Below, piece by piece: positions 32,481 through 44,629 of a stretch of DNA of 64,000 nucleotides (position 1 is its first letter; each line of letters begins with the position of its first letter). The translations under genes were made by a program, and so were the position numbers. The notes under the pieces were generated by a model. The model was not told where the DNA came from. It made no database searches and was given only the letters and a program-made list of their open reading frames with translations. The DNA comes from Arcuatula senhousia (lineage: Eukaryota > Mollusca > Bivalvia > Mytilida > Mytilidae): positions 9,561,501 to 9,625,500 of the forward strand of contig OZ020307.1 of NCBI GenBank assembly GCA_963971305.1, given 5' to 3'.

Positions 32481-34149
32481 TTGTTTTTAATTTTCCTTTA
32501 CATTCTTCTTAAAGTTCAAAATTCAGGTCTCCGAAGCACAATTTTGAACGCCTTGATGCAAAATCATAAACAGAAAAAAATTAACGTGTATCTAAACTAT
32601 GTTCTCGTTAGATATTTGATTTTTGTTAGCTTCAGATGATCTTTGGTTTTTTTTTTTTTTTCAAAAAGGACAGGACATCAGACAAAGATTGAGAATCTTC
32701 TCTGTGTTTTTTTAAGAGATAAATACTTGACAACGATAATCAGTTTTAGATGAAAATTAATGTACTAAGTAATCGCTTCTTCTATCTTTTTGCTTTTTGG
32801 AAACGATTGTTTTTCTTTCGTTTCTTTTGTTGGTTTTCGACCTTCTAATGTTTTGCTTTAAATGCTGATTAAAAGTTTTTCTTGAAATATGCATACAAGT
32901 ATAAAGCAAAACCAAATATACCGTTTTTTAACAGCTTTGATTGATATTTTGTGTTTTGTACAGTTTTCAAGTTTCAAGATAAAATCTGCCCTTTAATGCC
33001 CATAACTTCAATAAGGGGCCATATATACAAGCCACAAAAAGACACGATACCAAGGCTTTTTAATTTTAACATAGTTCCACGAAACTGTTTGACTGCAATT
33101 TGTTATATGAATAGAATGAAAAATTTATTCTTCAGTTGAAGTGAACAACATTTTTCAATGCCGTCAAATAACGTCAATTTTAACAATAAAAAGTGAAAAT
33201 TATCTTGAAAGAAATGTTAGAATTTTAACCTTGATTATGAAATGTTTCATTTTTTACAATATAAGACAACCAAAAGGCGATCAAAACTGAAACTGGAAAA
33301 TCTGAAAATCGAAAACAACGTCAACGTCAAAACAGAGCAAAATGATAAATTAAATTTTACAGGTTTCTTTGCATTTTAATCTCAGTTTGTTTTTCAAACC
33401 TGATATTACACTTTTGACACACATCATCCCAGTACACGTCGAGGACAAAAAACGTCGAAACGTCAAATACAAGAAAATCATATCTGTGCTCGAAACTGGT
33501 TCATTTATTGCATATCTAATGCTGAACTGACGCCATTTATGAATTGGACTTGAAAAAAGCAATCGAAGCGCCAGGAAAGTGCTTTTGCAAAAATGGCCCA
33601 CAAGCAAGCCAAACTCTGAAAGTAGCACACTATCGCTCTTTCATCACGCTATTTAAAGATCATATGATGTTTTTTTTCACTTTTAAACTGTTAAATTTTG
33701 TAACTTAAAATGATAAAACTGGTAGTTTTTATTTAAAACCGCGTAAAGTTACTTCTTTAAGAAGTCAGCCTTAAGATCAGTTTAATAATTTTGGTATCGT
33801 TTATTTTTGTGCCTAATATATATTTATAGATTTTTTAAGAGCTCAAGTAACTGACCAATGTCATGAAAAAAAACGCTAATTTTACCTTTTAAAAAAGGAA
33901 ATAACAAAAATTACCGAACTGGGATGGGCAATCCTAATATCCAAGAAGAAAAGAGGAAAAAACAAGACGACATACCTCACTATACCTTGACTTTTGTATG
34001 ATTTTTATATTGTAAGCGACCATAACGGGTTTTTTTTTGTGTAAAAGTCCAAATAATCAGGCATGTTGTATTTTGTCCTAAATAGTTAATCTGATGGAAG
34101 CCTTTTACATGTAGTGCCAAGCAAGACTAAAATATGTGTTTTAACAAGA
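32481..34149. other. AT-rich sequence without recognised genes
   Basis: No supported gene. The minus-strand 92-residue open frame at 33350-33628 has no recognisable domain. Simple A/T runs are common. Confidence 0.45.
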
Positions 34150-34500
34150 TTCAACCGCTTATTAAATTGCGGCCGCCACTTTAATATATTGCGGTCGTTA
34201 CTTATTATGTTGCAGCCACCAAAACTAATATTACGGTCGTCACTAATTATTTTATCGGCCGCCACTTAATATTTATGGTAGCTGCCTCTAAATGCATCTG
34301 GCGGCCGGTACCTATTATATAGCAGCCGCAAAATAAATAAAGTGGATGTTGGGACATAACAAGTGGTGACGGCCATTTACTTAAGTGGCGATTGTGTTAC
34401 ATGTATAATATAAGGTGACCACCAAATAAATAAAGTGGCCGCCGCCATAGCCTAAGTGGCGGTCGCCAGATAAATTATGAGGCGGTCGTCGTCTCCTGTT
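34150..34500. repeat. Degenerate GCGGCCGCCACTTA repeat inverting at its centre
   Basis: The left half repeats GCGGCCGCCACTTAATAT-like units of about 22 bp. The right half repeats the reverse complement (AAGTGGCCGCCGCC, AAGTGGCGGTCGCC). The switch lies near 34310. The units are poorly conserved but the inversion is clear. It resembles a decayed foldback element made of short tandem units. There is no ORF. Confidence 0.65.
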
Positions 34501-34718
34501 AAAACAAATGTTTACTCATATAATCTTATATAACAATTAGTTGTAGCCATAGGTTCATTTGTAATATTCCTTTCTTTCATACTAATAATTTCTTGGTTCT
34601 ATTTACACTAGCACTCGTCAGTAATCTCATACAATGTTACAAGAACGAGGAGGGTACTTTATCGTTATTGTCGTACGAGTGTGACATTTGGTATGGGCAT
34701 TGAAGAATAATATGAAAT

Positions 34719-34920
34719 GAAGCAGAGGTATCAATTGGGTATCCAAATGTCAAAAGTCCGAAAGGGCAGAGACAAAACCAGTAAACACCAACAAGAACGG
34801 GACAAAAACAGACAACATGTAAAACATGGAAACACAAAATACTGAATATCAATCAACAATCCGAACTCCAGTCGAAACAAGAGTGAACTCAGGTGCTCCG
34901 GAAGAGTAAGCAGTTCCTTT
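34719..34920 (-). mobile_element. RT-family A 3' tail, 5'-truncated
   Basis: Minus-strand tail copy including the GTCTGTTTTTGTCCCGTTCT and CCCTTTCGGACTTTTGAC parts, and a terminal GATACCTCTGCTTC. It ends near the left arm of the 21-bp repeat pair. Confidence 0.75.
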
Positions 34921-34964
34921 TTACTTTAGAAATAAAAAGAAATGAGTCCCTTCATGCACAACTC

Positions 34965-35275
34965 CGGAAACTTATTAGGGACACGCATACAAAAAACTCG
35001 CATCGGCAACTTACTATCTCGCCTCGGCGACTTATTTTTTCGCCCCGGAAAGTTACTATCTCGCCCCAGCAAGATACTTTCTCGCCCCGGCGACTTACTA
35101 TCTCGCATCTGCGACTTATCATCTCGCCTAGGCGAGTAAATATCTCGCCGCGGCGACTTGTTACCTCGCCTCGGCGACTTATTATCTCGCCACGGCGGGT
35201 TACTATTTCACCCCGGCGAGTTAATTCTCTCGCCCTGGCGACTTATGATCTCCCGGTGGCGAGTTAAACAGGAAG
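34965..35275 (+). repeat. Left arm of inverted pair: 21-bp GGCGACTTATTATCTCGCC repeats
   Basis: The outer sequence CGGAAACTTATTAGGGACAC with GCATA is followed by about 13 units of 21 bp such as GGCGACTTATTATCTCGCCA with C/A/G variants. Each unit itself has GGCGA and TCGCC complementary ends. The reverse complement, including the outer sequence, occurs at 40266-40594. Because 21 is a multiple of three, a 7-residue periodic open frame (RRLIISP) results, and it is not a gene. Confidence 0.85.
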
Positions 35276-35734
35276 TAGGACTTTTTGGGGGCATAAAATC
35301 GCTTTACACCTAATGGTACAATAAAACAGCGATACATGCTAAATAACTGTAGTTCCTTTTGTTCTTTTTTTACAATATCTTGTATGAAGTGTATATGGGA
35401 TCGTGTCTCTCTGGCATATATTCCATATTTTTTCTTCTTAATAAAGACTTCGATGAAAATTCTTTATAATTTCACTACATGTGAAAAAAATCAAGTTCTC
35501 GGCAAACAGGAAGTAGGCCTTTTTGGGGGCATAAAATCGCTGTATACCTAATAGTACAATAGGACAAAAATGCATGACAAATATCAAGAGGTTTTTTAAT
35601 GTAGTTGCTGAGAAAACTGTGACGGAAGTTTTTGTGTTGAGGCATGATGAAGGACGCAAAGCTACGGATTATGACACAGTGTCTCCTATATTTCGCTTTG
35701 AAACACGTTGTAAGCGACATAAAACAGATTTCCA
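35276..35734 (-). repeat. Fragments of the TGTCGCCTGC family and a dispersed tail
   Basis: Positions 35276-35335 and 35505-35600 (GGGGGCATAAAATCGCT then ACACCTAATGGTAC) are minus-strand pieces of the element at 38804-39636. Positions 35391-35445 carry the CTGGCATATATTCCATAT motif shared with 4752 and 38222. The open frame at 35574-35816 has no recognised domain. Confidence 0.55.
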
Positions 35735-37290
35735 GGAGCCTGGATCGCTCACCTGGCTTCAAGGACTCAATGTATCAATATTTTTCATTGCTAGCATCCA
35801 TCTTGAAACTTTGTAGTGCTCATTAAATGGGCTTTTAAACAAGCAACTGCTTGTCACTATTTTCTATCGTAGCACACCGCCTATCAAGTACAATCCACTT
35901 TTTGTTTTGGAAATTAAGGGGCCATCTGACAATTTCACCCAAATGGACACTTTTGTAGTGCTCAATTACCAAAACATTTAAGTATGCAAAACCTTTTCAT
36001 TATATTCGTTGGTTCATATTCTAGAAGGCTAAAAAATATGAAAGGATATGGAGCAAAATGAGCACGAGACCATATCACAAATAAAAACTGCAATTAATTT
36101 TAATGAGCTGTTTGGTCATTGCGGTAATATATTTCGCTTTAAAAGTACTTTGACCCCAGAGATATGAAATCCACATTATAAACATGAGGCTCCCAACTGG
36201 CTATAACAACGTACTCAATGTATCAATATTTCCCATTGCCAACAGCCTGGAACCACTGTAAAGCTTAATTAACTGGAAATTTAAGAAATCAAAACCATAA
36301 TTTTCATTATCTTTTATCCTTTCAATGTATAAGGCTTCAAGGGGACAATAACACTTATAACGTGGTCATCTGACAATTTTAATTCTTGGACAATTTTGTA
36401 AAGCTCTATTACATGAACATGAAGGCAAACAAAACCTTTTCTCCATCTTTTACGGTTCCATTCTGTTCAGATAAGGATAACAACGGGGTACCAGCCTATC
36501 GCTATGAAAAATCACTTGAAATCCAAATGTGATACAAGTAGCACAAGCCTCGGATTTATCGTGTATGTCTGGGTTAGTCTTCGAGAAACAAGAGGCCCCC
36601 AGGAGCCTGAATTGGTAACTGGTCCTTGAGCCATAAGGGTCTTTTCTTTAAGGAGTCATCTGACAACTAATACTCAATGGAGACTTTTGTGAAGCTCTAG
36701 TAAAGAGATGCATGTATAAGCAAGCAACATCTTTTTTTTTATCTGCATTAGTTTTCAATCTATAGGACAAAAAAAATGAAGAAACGCTATTTTTGACCTG
36801 TAAAGGACCATGACTCCTATAAGTGGTCATCTGACAACTTCGACCCAATGGAGATTTTTGTAGAGCTTAATGAGCTGAACATTTAAGCAAGCAACAGCTT
36901 TTCTCTATCTGCAGTAGTTTTCATTCTATAGGGCAAAAACATGAAAAACGCTATTCTTGACCTTAAAAGGGCCATAATGCCTATAAGGGGTCATCTGACA
37001 ACTTCGACCAAATGGAGACTATCGTAGAGCTTTTGATTCTGAAGAGCCTAAAATCTTCAATTTTTTTCTATCTGTTATTGTTGCTGAGTTATAAGCCATT
37101 TTAAGTGATTTTACCTTATGTTCTATTTTTAGTAACAGCGGCCATGTTTTAATCGAATCATTTCATATTAAAATCTTTTCTTGTCAACATTTCATAAATC
37201 ATTCCTGCAATGTTGAGTCAAATTGGTTCAGTGGTTTCAGAGGAGAAGATTTTTGAAATTGTTAATGAACGACGGACGACGACGGACAAA
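35735..37290 (-). mobile_element. AGCTCA-family copies with tandem internal units
   Basis: Two adjacent minus-strand copies are indicated by terminal CCAGGAGCCTGGATCGCTCA (35735) and CAAGAGGCCCCCAGGAGCCT (36592). Internal units carry GTCATCTGACAACTTCGACC at about 36657, 36827 and 36988, spaced about 160-170 bp, and earlier diverged ones at 35935 and 36368. The 37230-37290 end has AGAAGATTTTTGAAATTG then GACGACGACGG. Confidence 0.65.
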
Positions 37291-37324
37291 AGTTCAATTA
37301 AATACAATAGTACATTACCAACAG

Positions 37325-37790
37325 AACAATTCTACATATAAGTTAAGATTTTAAAATAATACGTGCCTTAATTGGAAGCCAATGCAATTCAAACAGAGCT
37401 TGTTTAGAACTGTCATACATAGAAAGACACAATACAAGTTTAGCACACATTTTCTGAATTATTTCAAGTTTTGACAATTCAGTTTGTGAAATACCATACA
37501 ATATTATATTACAGTAATCTAAGTGAGATATAACCAAAGAAAGTACTTGGTTTTCAGTGGCTTCTTTTGACAGGAGTTTTACGTTTTCTTTTTATGCGCT
37601 CTTTAAAATTCAAAGATTCACCTATAATACACTAAGATACCTACTACAGTTTTCAGATTTAATTTGGTTTTCACAGATGTTTATTTCAAGTTGTTTCTTA
37701 CTTTCAAACAGAATGAACAGTGATTTTGCATTGTTCAATTTTATTTTGTTATGGTTCATTCATTTATTGATGGTCATTGCACAGTCCTGA
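37325..37790 (-). pseudogene. LINE reverse transcriptase fragment (CR1/L2/Jockey type)
   Basis: The minus-strand translation reads KIKLNNAKSLFILF, later SLVISHLDYCNIILYGIS, then LELIQ-like and CAKLV, and finally LFELHWLPIKARI. This is the order seen at the C-terminal end of LINE RT domains: a KLNxxKTE region, SHLDYCNxxLYG, and ELHWLPxxxRI. Internal stops (TAG and TGA in the RYLSVL region) show decay. The open part (37343-37537) covers 64 residues. The piece is truncated at both ends. Clade assignment beyond this group is not possible from the fragment. Confidence 0.8.
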
Positions 37791-38599
37791 CGTTCTGTAA
37801 AGGCACGTGTTCCTCTGTTACCGATGGTTCAATTCTCGTCTGTTTGCCGTGTGATCGTCTGCAAAACCATACACTGAATGGAGGGAGGGACTTTGTCAAA
37901 AATTGTTTCTGCAAAGGTTAGGTAAAGCCACGGCCCGAGGCTTGCAACTTCCCTGTGGAACACTGCAGTCAAGTGCTCGCACTGAGGACACATTGGAGTT
38001 AACATCAACTCGGCCATTACGGGGCCTCATATACTAGTACGACTCCATACATTGGAATGCATAATGACTTTTTTTAACATTCAGCAATATGTCATGTTCT
38101 ACTGTGTATGTGTTACCGGTCTTCCAGTTTTTCGGCCCCTAGCTTGTCTGATGAAGGTTTATCCAGAAAAGCGCTAAACGCAGTGAAATTCATTCTGATC
38201 TTTTTTAAATAATATGATGTCTATATGTGAATCGTGTCTTTCTGGCACACATTTCATATTCTTTCATTTTAATATTTACAACCATGTTGTGTTTTTGTTA
38301 CTACCGGATCATATGAATGTAATTGAACAGTGAGGTTTAGCGCCATAAACGTTTCAAATTTGAACGCCTCTACCAAGTCAGGACTATTTTGATCATTCAT
38401 ATATCCGGCGAGTGCTCTTGATTTGTCTTTTGCTATGAATATTTGAGATTGATTCTTCACAAGTTCGTTATTTTTTTACCCTTGCAAGAATTTTGATATA
38501 GTTCTATGGCCGTTTTGAGCTTTTTGCAAGAAACCTGTTATTTAACCCTCCTGCTCTATTTTAGCAACAGCAGCAGGTTTCATCGGATCAATTTAACTT
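37791..38599 (+). repeat. Retroelement-tail-like sequence
   Basis: Positions 38222-38470 carry the CTGGCACACATTTCATATTC motif followed by GTTTAGCGCCATAA and CTACCAAGTCAGGAC, parallel to the 3' module of the RT element at 50815-52081. Positions 38140-38190 read GTCTGATGAAGGTTTATCCA then AGAAAAGCGC. No intact frame is seen. Confidence 0.45.
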
Positions 38600-38803
38600 T
38601 AGGCTCCCAGGAGACTGAATCGCTCACCTGGTCTAGTATGCTTATATGAACGTTTCGTTCAAATAAAATCTTAAATGGAGACTTTTGTAGATCTTTTCAT
38701 TCTGAATGAGGATGGTGACTTCAAATTTCTTCCGTCTATTATTGTTTTTGGGTTGCTATGCCCTTAAGTTAGTTTTATCCCTGTAGGTAGGATGTTCTTT
38801 TTA
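38600..38803 (-). mobile_element. AGCTCA-family copy, left part, split
   Basis: A minus-strand end reads GGCTCCCAGGAGACTGAATC then GCTCACCTGG. The continuation resumes at 39640-40165 after the inserted element 38804-39636, at a point corresponding to the TGTTCTATTTTTAG part of other copies. Confidence 0.6.
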
Positions 38804-39636
38804 TGTCGCCTGCAACGTGTTGCAGATGCGACATGATATAGGGATTACTTTGGCTCCATCTGTCGTCCTGCGGTTTCACAAAAATTTCCGTCGCAGTTTT
38901 CCAGGCAATTTTATGCCACAGCCTCTTGATATTTAGCATGTCGCTTCATCCCAAAGTACAACAAGGTGTAAAGCGATTTTATGCCCGAAGAATAACTACT
39001 TCCTGTTTGACGAATAATTTAACGTTTTATATACAATGAACATATATGCAAAATTTTCGGTGCAGTTTTCCGGGCAAATATATGCCACAGCCTTTGATAT
39101 TTGGCATGTAGCTTCATCCCATAGTACTACAAGGTGTAAAGCGATTTTATGCCCGTAAAATAAAAACTATTTATGTTTGACGAGCATGACCAATACTAAA
39201 CGTTTTATTTTCAATGAACATATATGCAAAATTTTCGTCGCAGTTTTCCGGGCAACTACATGCCACAGCCTCTTGATATTTGGCATGTAGCTTCATCCCA
39301 TAGTACTTTAAGGTTAATATAAATTTTATGCCCGTAAAATAACTATTTTCTGTTTGACAAATACGTTAAAACGTTTTATATACAATGAACATATTCGCAA
39401 AATTTTCGTCACACTTTTCGGGTAACTGCATACAACAGACCACTTAACGTTTTATATACAATGAACATATACGCTAAATTTTCGTCACACTTTTCGGGTA
39501 ACTGCATGCAACAGTCAGATCACTTGATACTTTGCATGCAGCTTCAGCCTCTAGTGTTTTATATGGCATAGAGAGTTTTTATGCCCGTAACCCATCTACT
39601 TCCTGTTTACAAGAAAACATAGATACGCAGGCGACA
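38804..39636 (+). mobile_element. Element with TGTCGCCTGC ends and about 175-bp internal units
   Basis: It starts TGTCGCCTGCAACGTGTTGC and ends GCAGGCGACA, a 10-bp terminal inverted repeat, with TA outside both ends. Internal units share GCAGTTTTCCGGGCAA, ATGCCACAGCC, TTTGGCATGTAGCTTCATCC and GTGTAAAGCGATTTTATGCC, spaced about 168-180 bp, with a shorter last unit. There is no ORF. Just outside the right end lies a hairpin, GCCTTCCGGGGAAGGC. It is inserted in an AGCTCA-family copy. Fragments of the same family lie at 35276 and 35505. Confidence 0.7.
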
Positions 39637-40165
39637 TATGCCTTCCGGGGAAGGCTCCATTTTGTTTTAGCAACAGCCACCATATTTGTGGATGGATAAA
39701 ACTTCCCAAATCAAACTTTTTGCATAATACCCTAAGGTACATTTATGCCAAATTTTACTTATTTTTGCCTTCTGGTTTTGTATAAAATGATTGCTAACAA
39801 CGATGGCGGACGCCAAGCAACTACAAACTAAAAATTAGCAAAAACCGACAAAAAGGGAAATTACTCCAGCATCAGTTATCAGATTTTTACGGATATTTGT
39901 CCACAGGTAGTTTTCATCATTCTGAAACTGTTTACCCCTCAAAGAATGTGGCTTAACCTTACCATTTTTGCGTTATTTTAAAAAAGTGCTCTTTTACCCA
40001 ATGTTCTATTTTTAGAATCGGCGGCCATGAATTTCTAAGAATAAAAAATCTCCTCATCAGTTCCGTGCAGGATACCCTAAGAAACAAATATATCAAGTTT
40101 CAAGTTTGGTTGCATTTGTCCAAGCAGTTGTAGAGAAGATTTTTGAAGTTATTAAAGTAAAAATC
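39637..40165 (-). mobile_element. AGCTCA-family copy, right part
   Basis: It continues 38600-38803 with TTTTAGCAACAGCCACC, a second TTCTATTTTTAGAATCGGCG and the end AGAGAAGATTTTTGAAGTTA. The duplicated TTCTATTTTTAG sections suggest two partial units. Confidence 0.5.
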
Positions 40166-40265
40166 GGCAAAAGATGTCAAAAAGAGCAATAAATCCGTAA
40201 TGGGAAAGCCGATTGTTACGGGGGAAAATGGCGCAAAAATTTTTCGTTACCCGCTATTTTTTTAA

Positions 40266-40594
40266 GGATAAGTCGCCGGGGCGAGACAGTTAACTCGCCA
40301 GGGCGAGATAGTAAGTCACCGAGGAAAATAGTAACTCGCCTCGCCGGGGCGAGATAAATTTAGCAGGGGTGAGATAATAAGTCGCCGGGGCGAGATAGTA
40401 AGTCGCCGGGGCGAGATAATAAGTCGCCGAGGCGAGATAGTAACTCGCCGCAGCCAGATGATAAGTCGCCGGGCGAGATAATAAGTCGCCGAGGCGAGAT
40501 AGTAACTCGCCGCGGCGAAATGATAATTGGCCAGGGCGAAATAGAAACTCGCCGTGGCGAAATTTTTTTTATGCATGTCCCTAATAAGCTTCCG
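40266..40594 (-). repeat. Right arm of inverted pair: 21-bp repeats
   Basis: This is the reverse complement of the array at 34965-35275. Units are GGGGCGAGATAGTAAGTCGC with C/A variants, ended by ATGCATGTCCCTAATAAGCT with TCCG. The pair could be the ends of a single 5.6-kb foldback element (34965-40594) or two inverted copies. No convincing target duplication is visible. Confidence 0.8.
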
Positions 40595-40898
40595 TACATA
40601 ACATATTGGTGAACCTAAACATTTTGAACATTTTGAACTCTTATGACTCTAGGTAGAAATTAATTCAACAAATTACGATAACAAACAAAACAATGTATTT
40701 CCAAAAATTAACAATTTTTAGGTTATATATTCTGCAATTTACAGTAGAAGACTGTGAATAATTACAGCTGTTAAAAATTTCAAATCGAAGCTTGGTTGAA
40801 AGATGTGGGACTGTAACATTACAACTAGTAGGGTTAAAATTGGGGGGGGGGGGGGTCTAACGTTTTGAAAAGTCAACAAATTTGAAAAAATAACCTTG
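40595..40898. other. AT-rich spacer with a G14 run
   Basis: A run of about 14 G lies at 40841-40854. Nothing else is recognised. Confidence 0.5.
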
Positions 40899-40904
40899 AG
40901 AGTT

Positions 40905-42490
40905 ATATGGGCCATTTTCCTATTCAAAATCGCAAAGGAAAATGAAAAACGAAAAGGAAAATGGGTCATTTTCCTATTCAAAATCGAAAAAAAAAAAAAA
41001 ATTCGAAAAAAAAAATTTTTGAAAAAAAAAATTTGAAAAGGAAAATGAATAACGAAAAGGAAAATGGGTCATTTTCCTATTCAAAATCGAAAAGGAAAAT
41101 GAAAAACGAAAAGGAAAATGAATAACGAAAAGGAAAATGAGTCATTTTCCTATTCAAAATCGAAAAGGAAAATGAAAAACGAAAAGGAAAATGGGTCATT
41201 TTCCTATTCAAAATCGAAAAAAAAAAATTTCGAAAAAAAAAATTTTTGAAAAAAAAAATTTGAAAAGGAAAATGAATAACGAAAAGGAAAATGGGTCATT
41301 TTCCTATTCAAAATCGAAAAGGAAAATGAAAAACGAAAAGGAAAATGGGTCATTTTCCTATTCAAAATCGAAAAAAAAAAAAATTTCGAAAAAAAAAATT
41401 TTTGAAAAAAAAAATTTGAAAAGGAAAATGAATAACGATAAGGAAAATGGGTCATTTTCCTATTCAAAATCGAAAAGGAAAATGAATAACGAAAAGGAAA
41501 ATGGGTCATTTTCCTATTCAAAATCGAAAAGGAAAATGAAAAACGAAAAGGAAAATGGGTCATTTTCCTATTCAAAATAGAAAAAAAAAAAAATCGAAAA
41601 AAAATATTTTTGAAAAAAAAAATTTGAAAAGGAAAATGAATAACGAAAAGGAAAATGGGTCATTTTCCTATTCAAAATCGAAAAGGAAAATGAAAAACGA
41701 AAAGGAAAATGAATAACGAAAAGGAAAATGAGTCATTTTCCTATTCAAAATCGAAAAGGAAAATGAAAAACGAAAAGGAAAATGGGTCATTTTCCTATTC
41801 AAAATCGAAAAAAAAAATTTCGAAAAAAAAAATTTTTGAAAAAAAAAATTTGAAAAGGAAAATGAATAACGAAAAGGAAAATGGGTCATTTTCCTATTCA
41901 AAATCGAAAAGGAAAATGAAAAACGAAAAGGAAAATGGGTCATTTTCCTATTCAAAATCGAAAAAAAAAAAAAAATTCGAAAAAAAAAAATTTTTGAAAA
42001 AAAAAATTTGAAAAGGAAAATGAATAACGAAAAGGAAAATGGGTCATTTTCCTATTCAAAATCGAAAAGGAAAATGAAAAACGAAAAGGAAAATGAATAA
42101 CGAAAAGGAAAATGGGTCATTTTCCTATTCAAAATCGAAAAGGAAAATGAAAAACGAAAAGGAAAATGGGTCATTTTCCTATTCAAAATCGAAAAAAAAA
42201 AAAAAATCGAAAAAAAAAATTTTTGAAAAAAAAAATTTGAAAAGGAAAATGAATAACGAAAAGGAAAATGGGTCATTTTCCTATTCAAAATCGAAAAGGA
42301 AAATGAAAAACGAAAAGGAAAATGAATAACGAAAAGGAAAATGAGTCATTTTCCTATTCAAAATCGAAAAGGAAAATGAAAAACGAAAAGGAAAATGGGT
42401 CATTTTCCTATTCAAAATCGAAAAAAAAAAATTTCGAAAAAAAAAATTTTTGAAAAAAAAAATTTGAAAAACGAAAAACGAAAAACGAAA
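40905..42490 (-). repeat. Hairpin-unit array, inverted partner of 28131-32480
   Basis: The same units are in reverse complement: GGAAAATGGGTCATTTTCCT with ATTCAAAATCG, plus A-rich spacers (GAAAAAAAAAATTTGAAAAG). The outer edge AACGAAAAACGAAAAAGAAA then ATCACTTGTGTTAGG mirrors 28110-28160, so homology continues beyond the array. The inner edges are not shared. Most cores here are the GGGTC form, and only a few are GAGTC. Confidence 0.95.
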
Positions 42491-44629
42491 AAGAAAATCA
42501 CTTGTGTTAGGTATAATGAATAAAGTCTCATGAATAGCAAAAATACTATCACTCGTGCGGGAACGCACTCAGATTTAACTTGTGCGCGGAAGTCGACATT
42601 GCAATAGAATTCGCGACGTCATAATTCATCTGATGCGTTCACCGCCTCGTGATCATATTTTGGTTGTTCACTCGACCCAATTATTTATCCTATAATTATT
42701 CGAACATTAGTCATAAGTCGAAAGAACGTTATTCACACGATGGTGTACGATGTGGAGTGGTTTTGCGCACGTTGAAATGCGTTTGATGAATGCCGAACAA
42801 AAATGAAACGAACGTGTAATGTCTCTCTAACGATAGTCTACCGCACATCTAGCGCTTGTCTTACGACTAAGAAAACTATTTAACGTGTTTAAAACGTGTG
42901 CAGAGCGCAAAGAGCGTCATTGTAACGAACGAGTAGCTCAAGAACCGCCGAATTTGATAAGTTAATTTGAATTACAAAGGGGAGAATCAATTTCAAAAGC
43001 TTATTTACAAAAAAAACAATTAACAAAGCCCAAAACATCTTTAATAAAACAAGGATAACTTGGACTGATGGTCTGGAAGGGAAAGTAATTCTTGAAAGTT
43101 GCAATACATCCGTCGTGTTGTCGGTGGACATTTGGGGTAAAAAACTCAAATACAACGAGTTACGACAGCCTAACATCAATACTCATTTTAGTATTTTTAA
43201 ATTTTATTAAGCACAGGCGTTCTTCTCTATTAAGGACATCCGTCATGCTGTCGGTGGTCATTTAGGATTAGTCAAGTACTGTAAAAAAGGATGTTAGGAA
43301 AACTCTACAGACCGGCATTTCTTACATGTATATACTCATTTGAGATTTTGAGAGTTTGTTAACAAATGTATTAATTCTTCTCTTTATATTATGGACATAA
43401 CAAAATATAAAATTTATAATATTTTTCTATTATTGCAAAAATCATCACTCTTTGTTAAAAACAGCTTCAGAATAACGAAAATAAATTTACATGTGTCTAT
43501 ATTGATTCATTAATCCAGCAATACATTAAAGACAGATAATACATCTATTAAGGTTATTGTAGAACCATACTAAAATAAAAAGAACAGAATTCACGGCGGG
43601 TCTCCTCACCGAGAGAAAAGATAATAAGTTATACGAACGTTATGAATGCGTTCTGCAATCGTCACATATGCGGTAGGCAATCGTCAAGTACGCTTAACAA
43701 CCAATATTGATAAGTTTTGAATAAGTTTGTCGTGCATTGCGGGTAGTCAGTCTGACGCTTTGGATTCGTTCACCGGGATACTTTTTCAGCAACTGCCAAG
43801 TTCCAACGTTTTAGAAAATTATTCGAACGTTGGCTAAAACGTTATAGTGTTACAGGTCAATAAAATAATCGGGAAGAACATTTAGGTTTAAACAATTCTA
43901 AAATTTAAACGGATAATTTATAGCTTTGATATGTTTTCTTCAACACAAAAGCTACCGGGCTTCCAACGGGGAATTAAAACAGAGAGAAAACTACAAGTGA
44001 CGTAGTAAACTTCTGCAAAGCAAAGATGTTCGCCTGGGAAACTCGATTATCGCAACCAAACATTGGAACCCGGAAGTTTATTAATACGAAGTAAAAAACA
44101 CTTAATGCAAGAATCGGAGAATGTCACTCCACGTTAAACTTGTCACAGATCTTAAATATATCTGAAGTAATATCTAAGATTGTATTTTAAGCAAGAAATC
44201 GTGTTTATAGTGTCAAGGCAATTCTAATCACCAGGACAAGTCCGGATTTAAGAAAAAATGTAATTTAACGTTATTTATTGAACAAAATAATTTTTTTTTG
44301 CTTTATTTACAATCATTCCATGTCATTCAGCAACTATACATAGAGTGACATTCTTGGATTTCTCAAATTTATCACATTTAATGAAAATCACAACATTCTT
44401 TGGGAAGTAAACTTAGGTAATTTGGACAGCTACTCTCTCGAATTTTTGACTATTGGACAGGTTGTCGTAATGATGAAATCATTAGCTCATTTTGACTTAT
44501 ATCCCGTTTGCAATAAACCCTAGACTTGCAATTCGCTGTAATAAGACAGATCAGGGAAAAGGCTTGTCGTCAGGAAATAATTTATTGATTAAGCTATGAT
44601 ATCAACAATAAACTGTTAACACAGAGATA
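42491..44629. other. Flank of the array and unique sequence
   Basis: Positions 42491-42640 mirror 27975-28130. The rest has no supported gene. The minus-strand 96-residue open frame at 42889-43179 shows a hydrophobic stretch but no recognised family. Confidence 0.45.

Noticed and set aside
34893..35267. 124-residue frame with RRLIISP heptads
   Set aside because: It arises from the 21-bp repeat arm (21 is a multiple of three), and the same pattern appears on the opposite arm.
38140..38190. Hammerhead ribozyme suggested by CTGATGA followed by GAAA
   Set aside because: Stem II would be only two G-C pairs, and no UH cleavage site follows a stem III at the required position. The order does not satisfy the conserved core.
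42889..43179. 96-residue minus-strand frame with a hydrophobic stretch as a membrane protein
   Set aside because: Composition is typical of AT-rich random sequence, and no family, splice site or neighbouring exon supports it.
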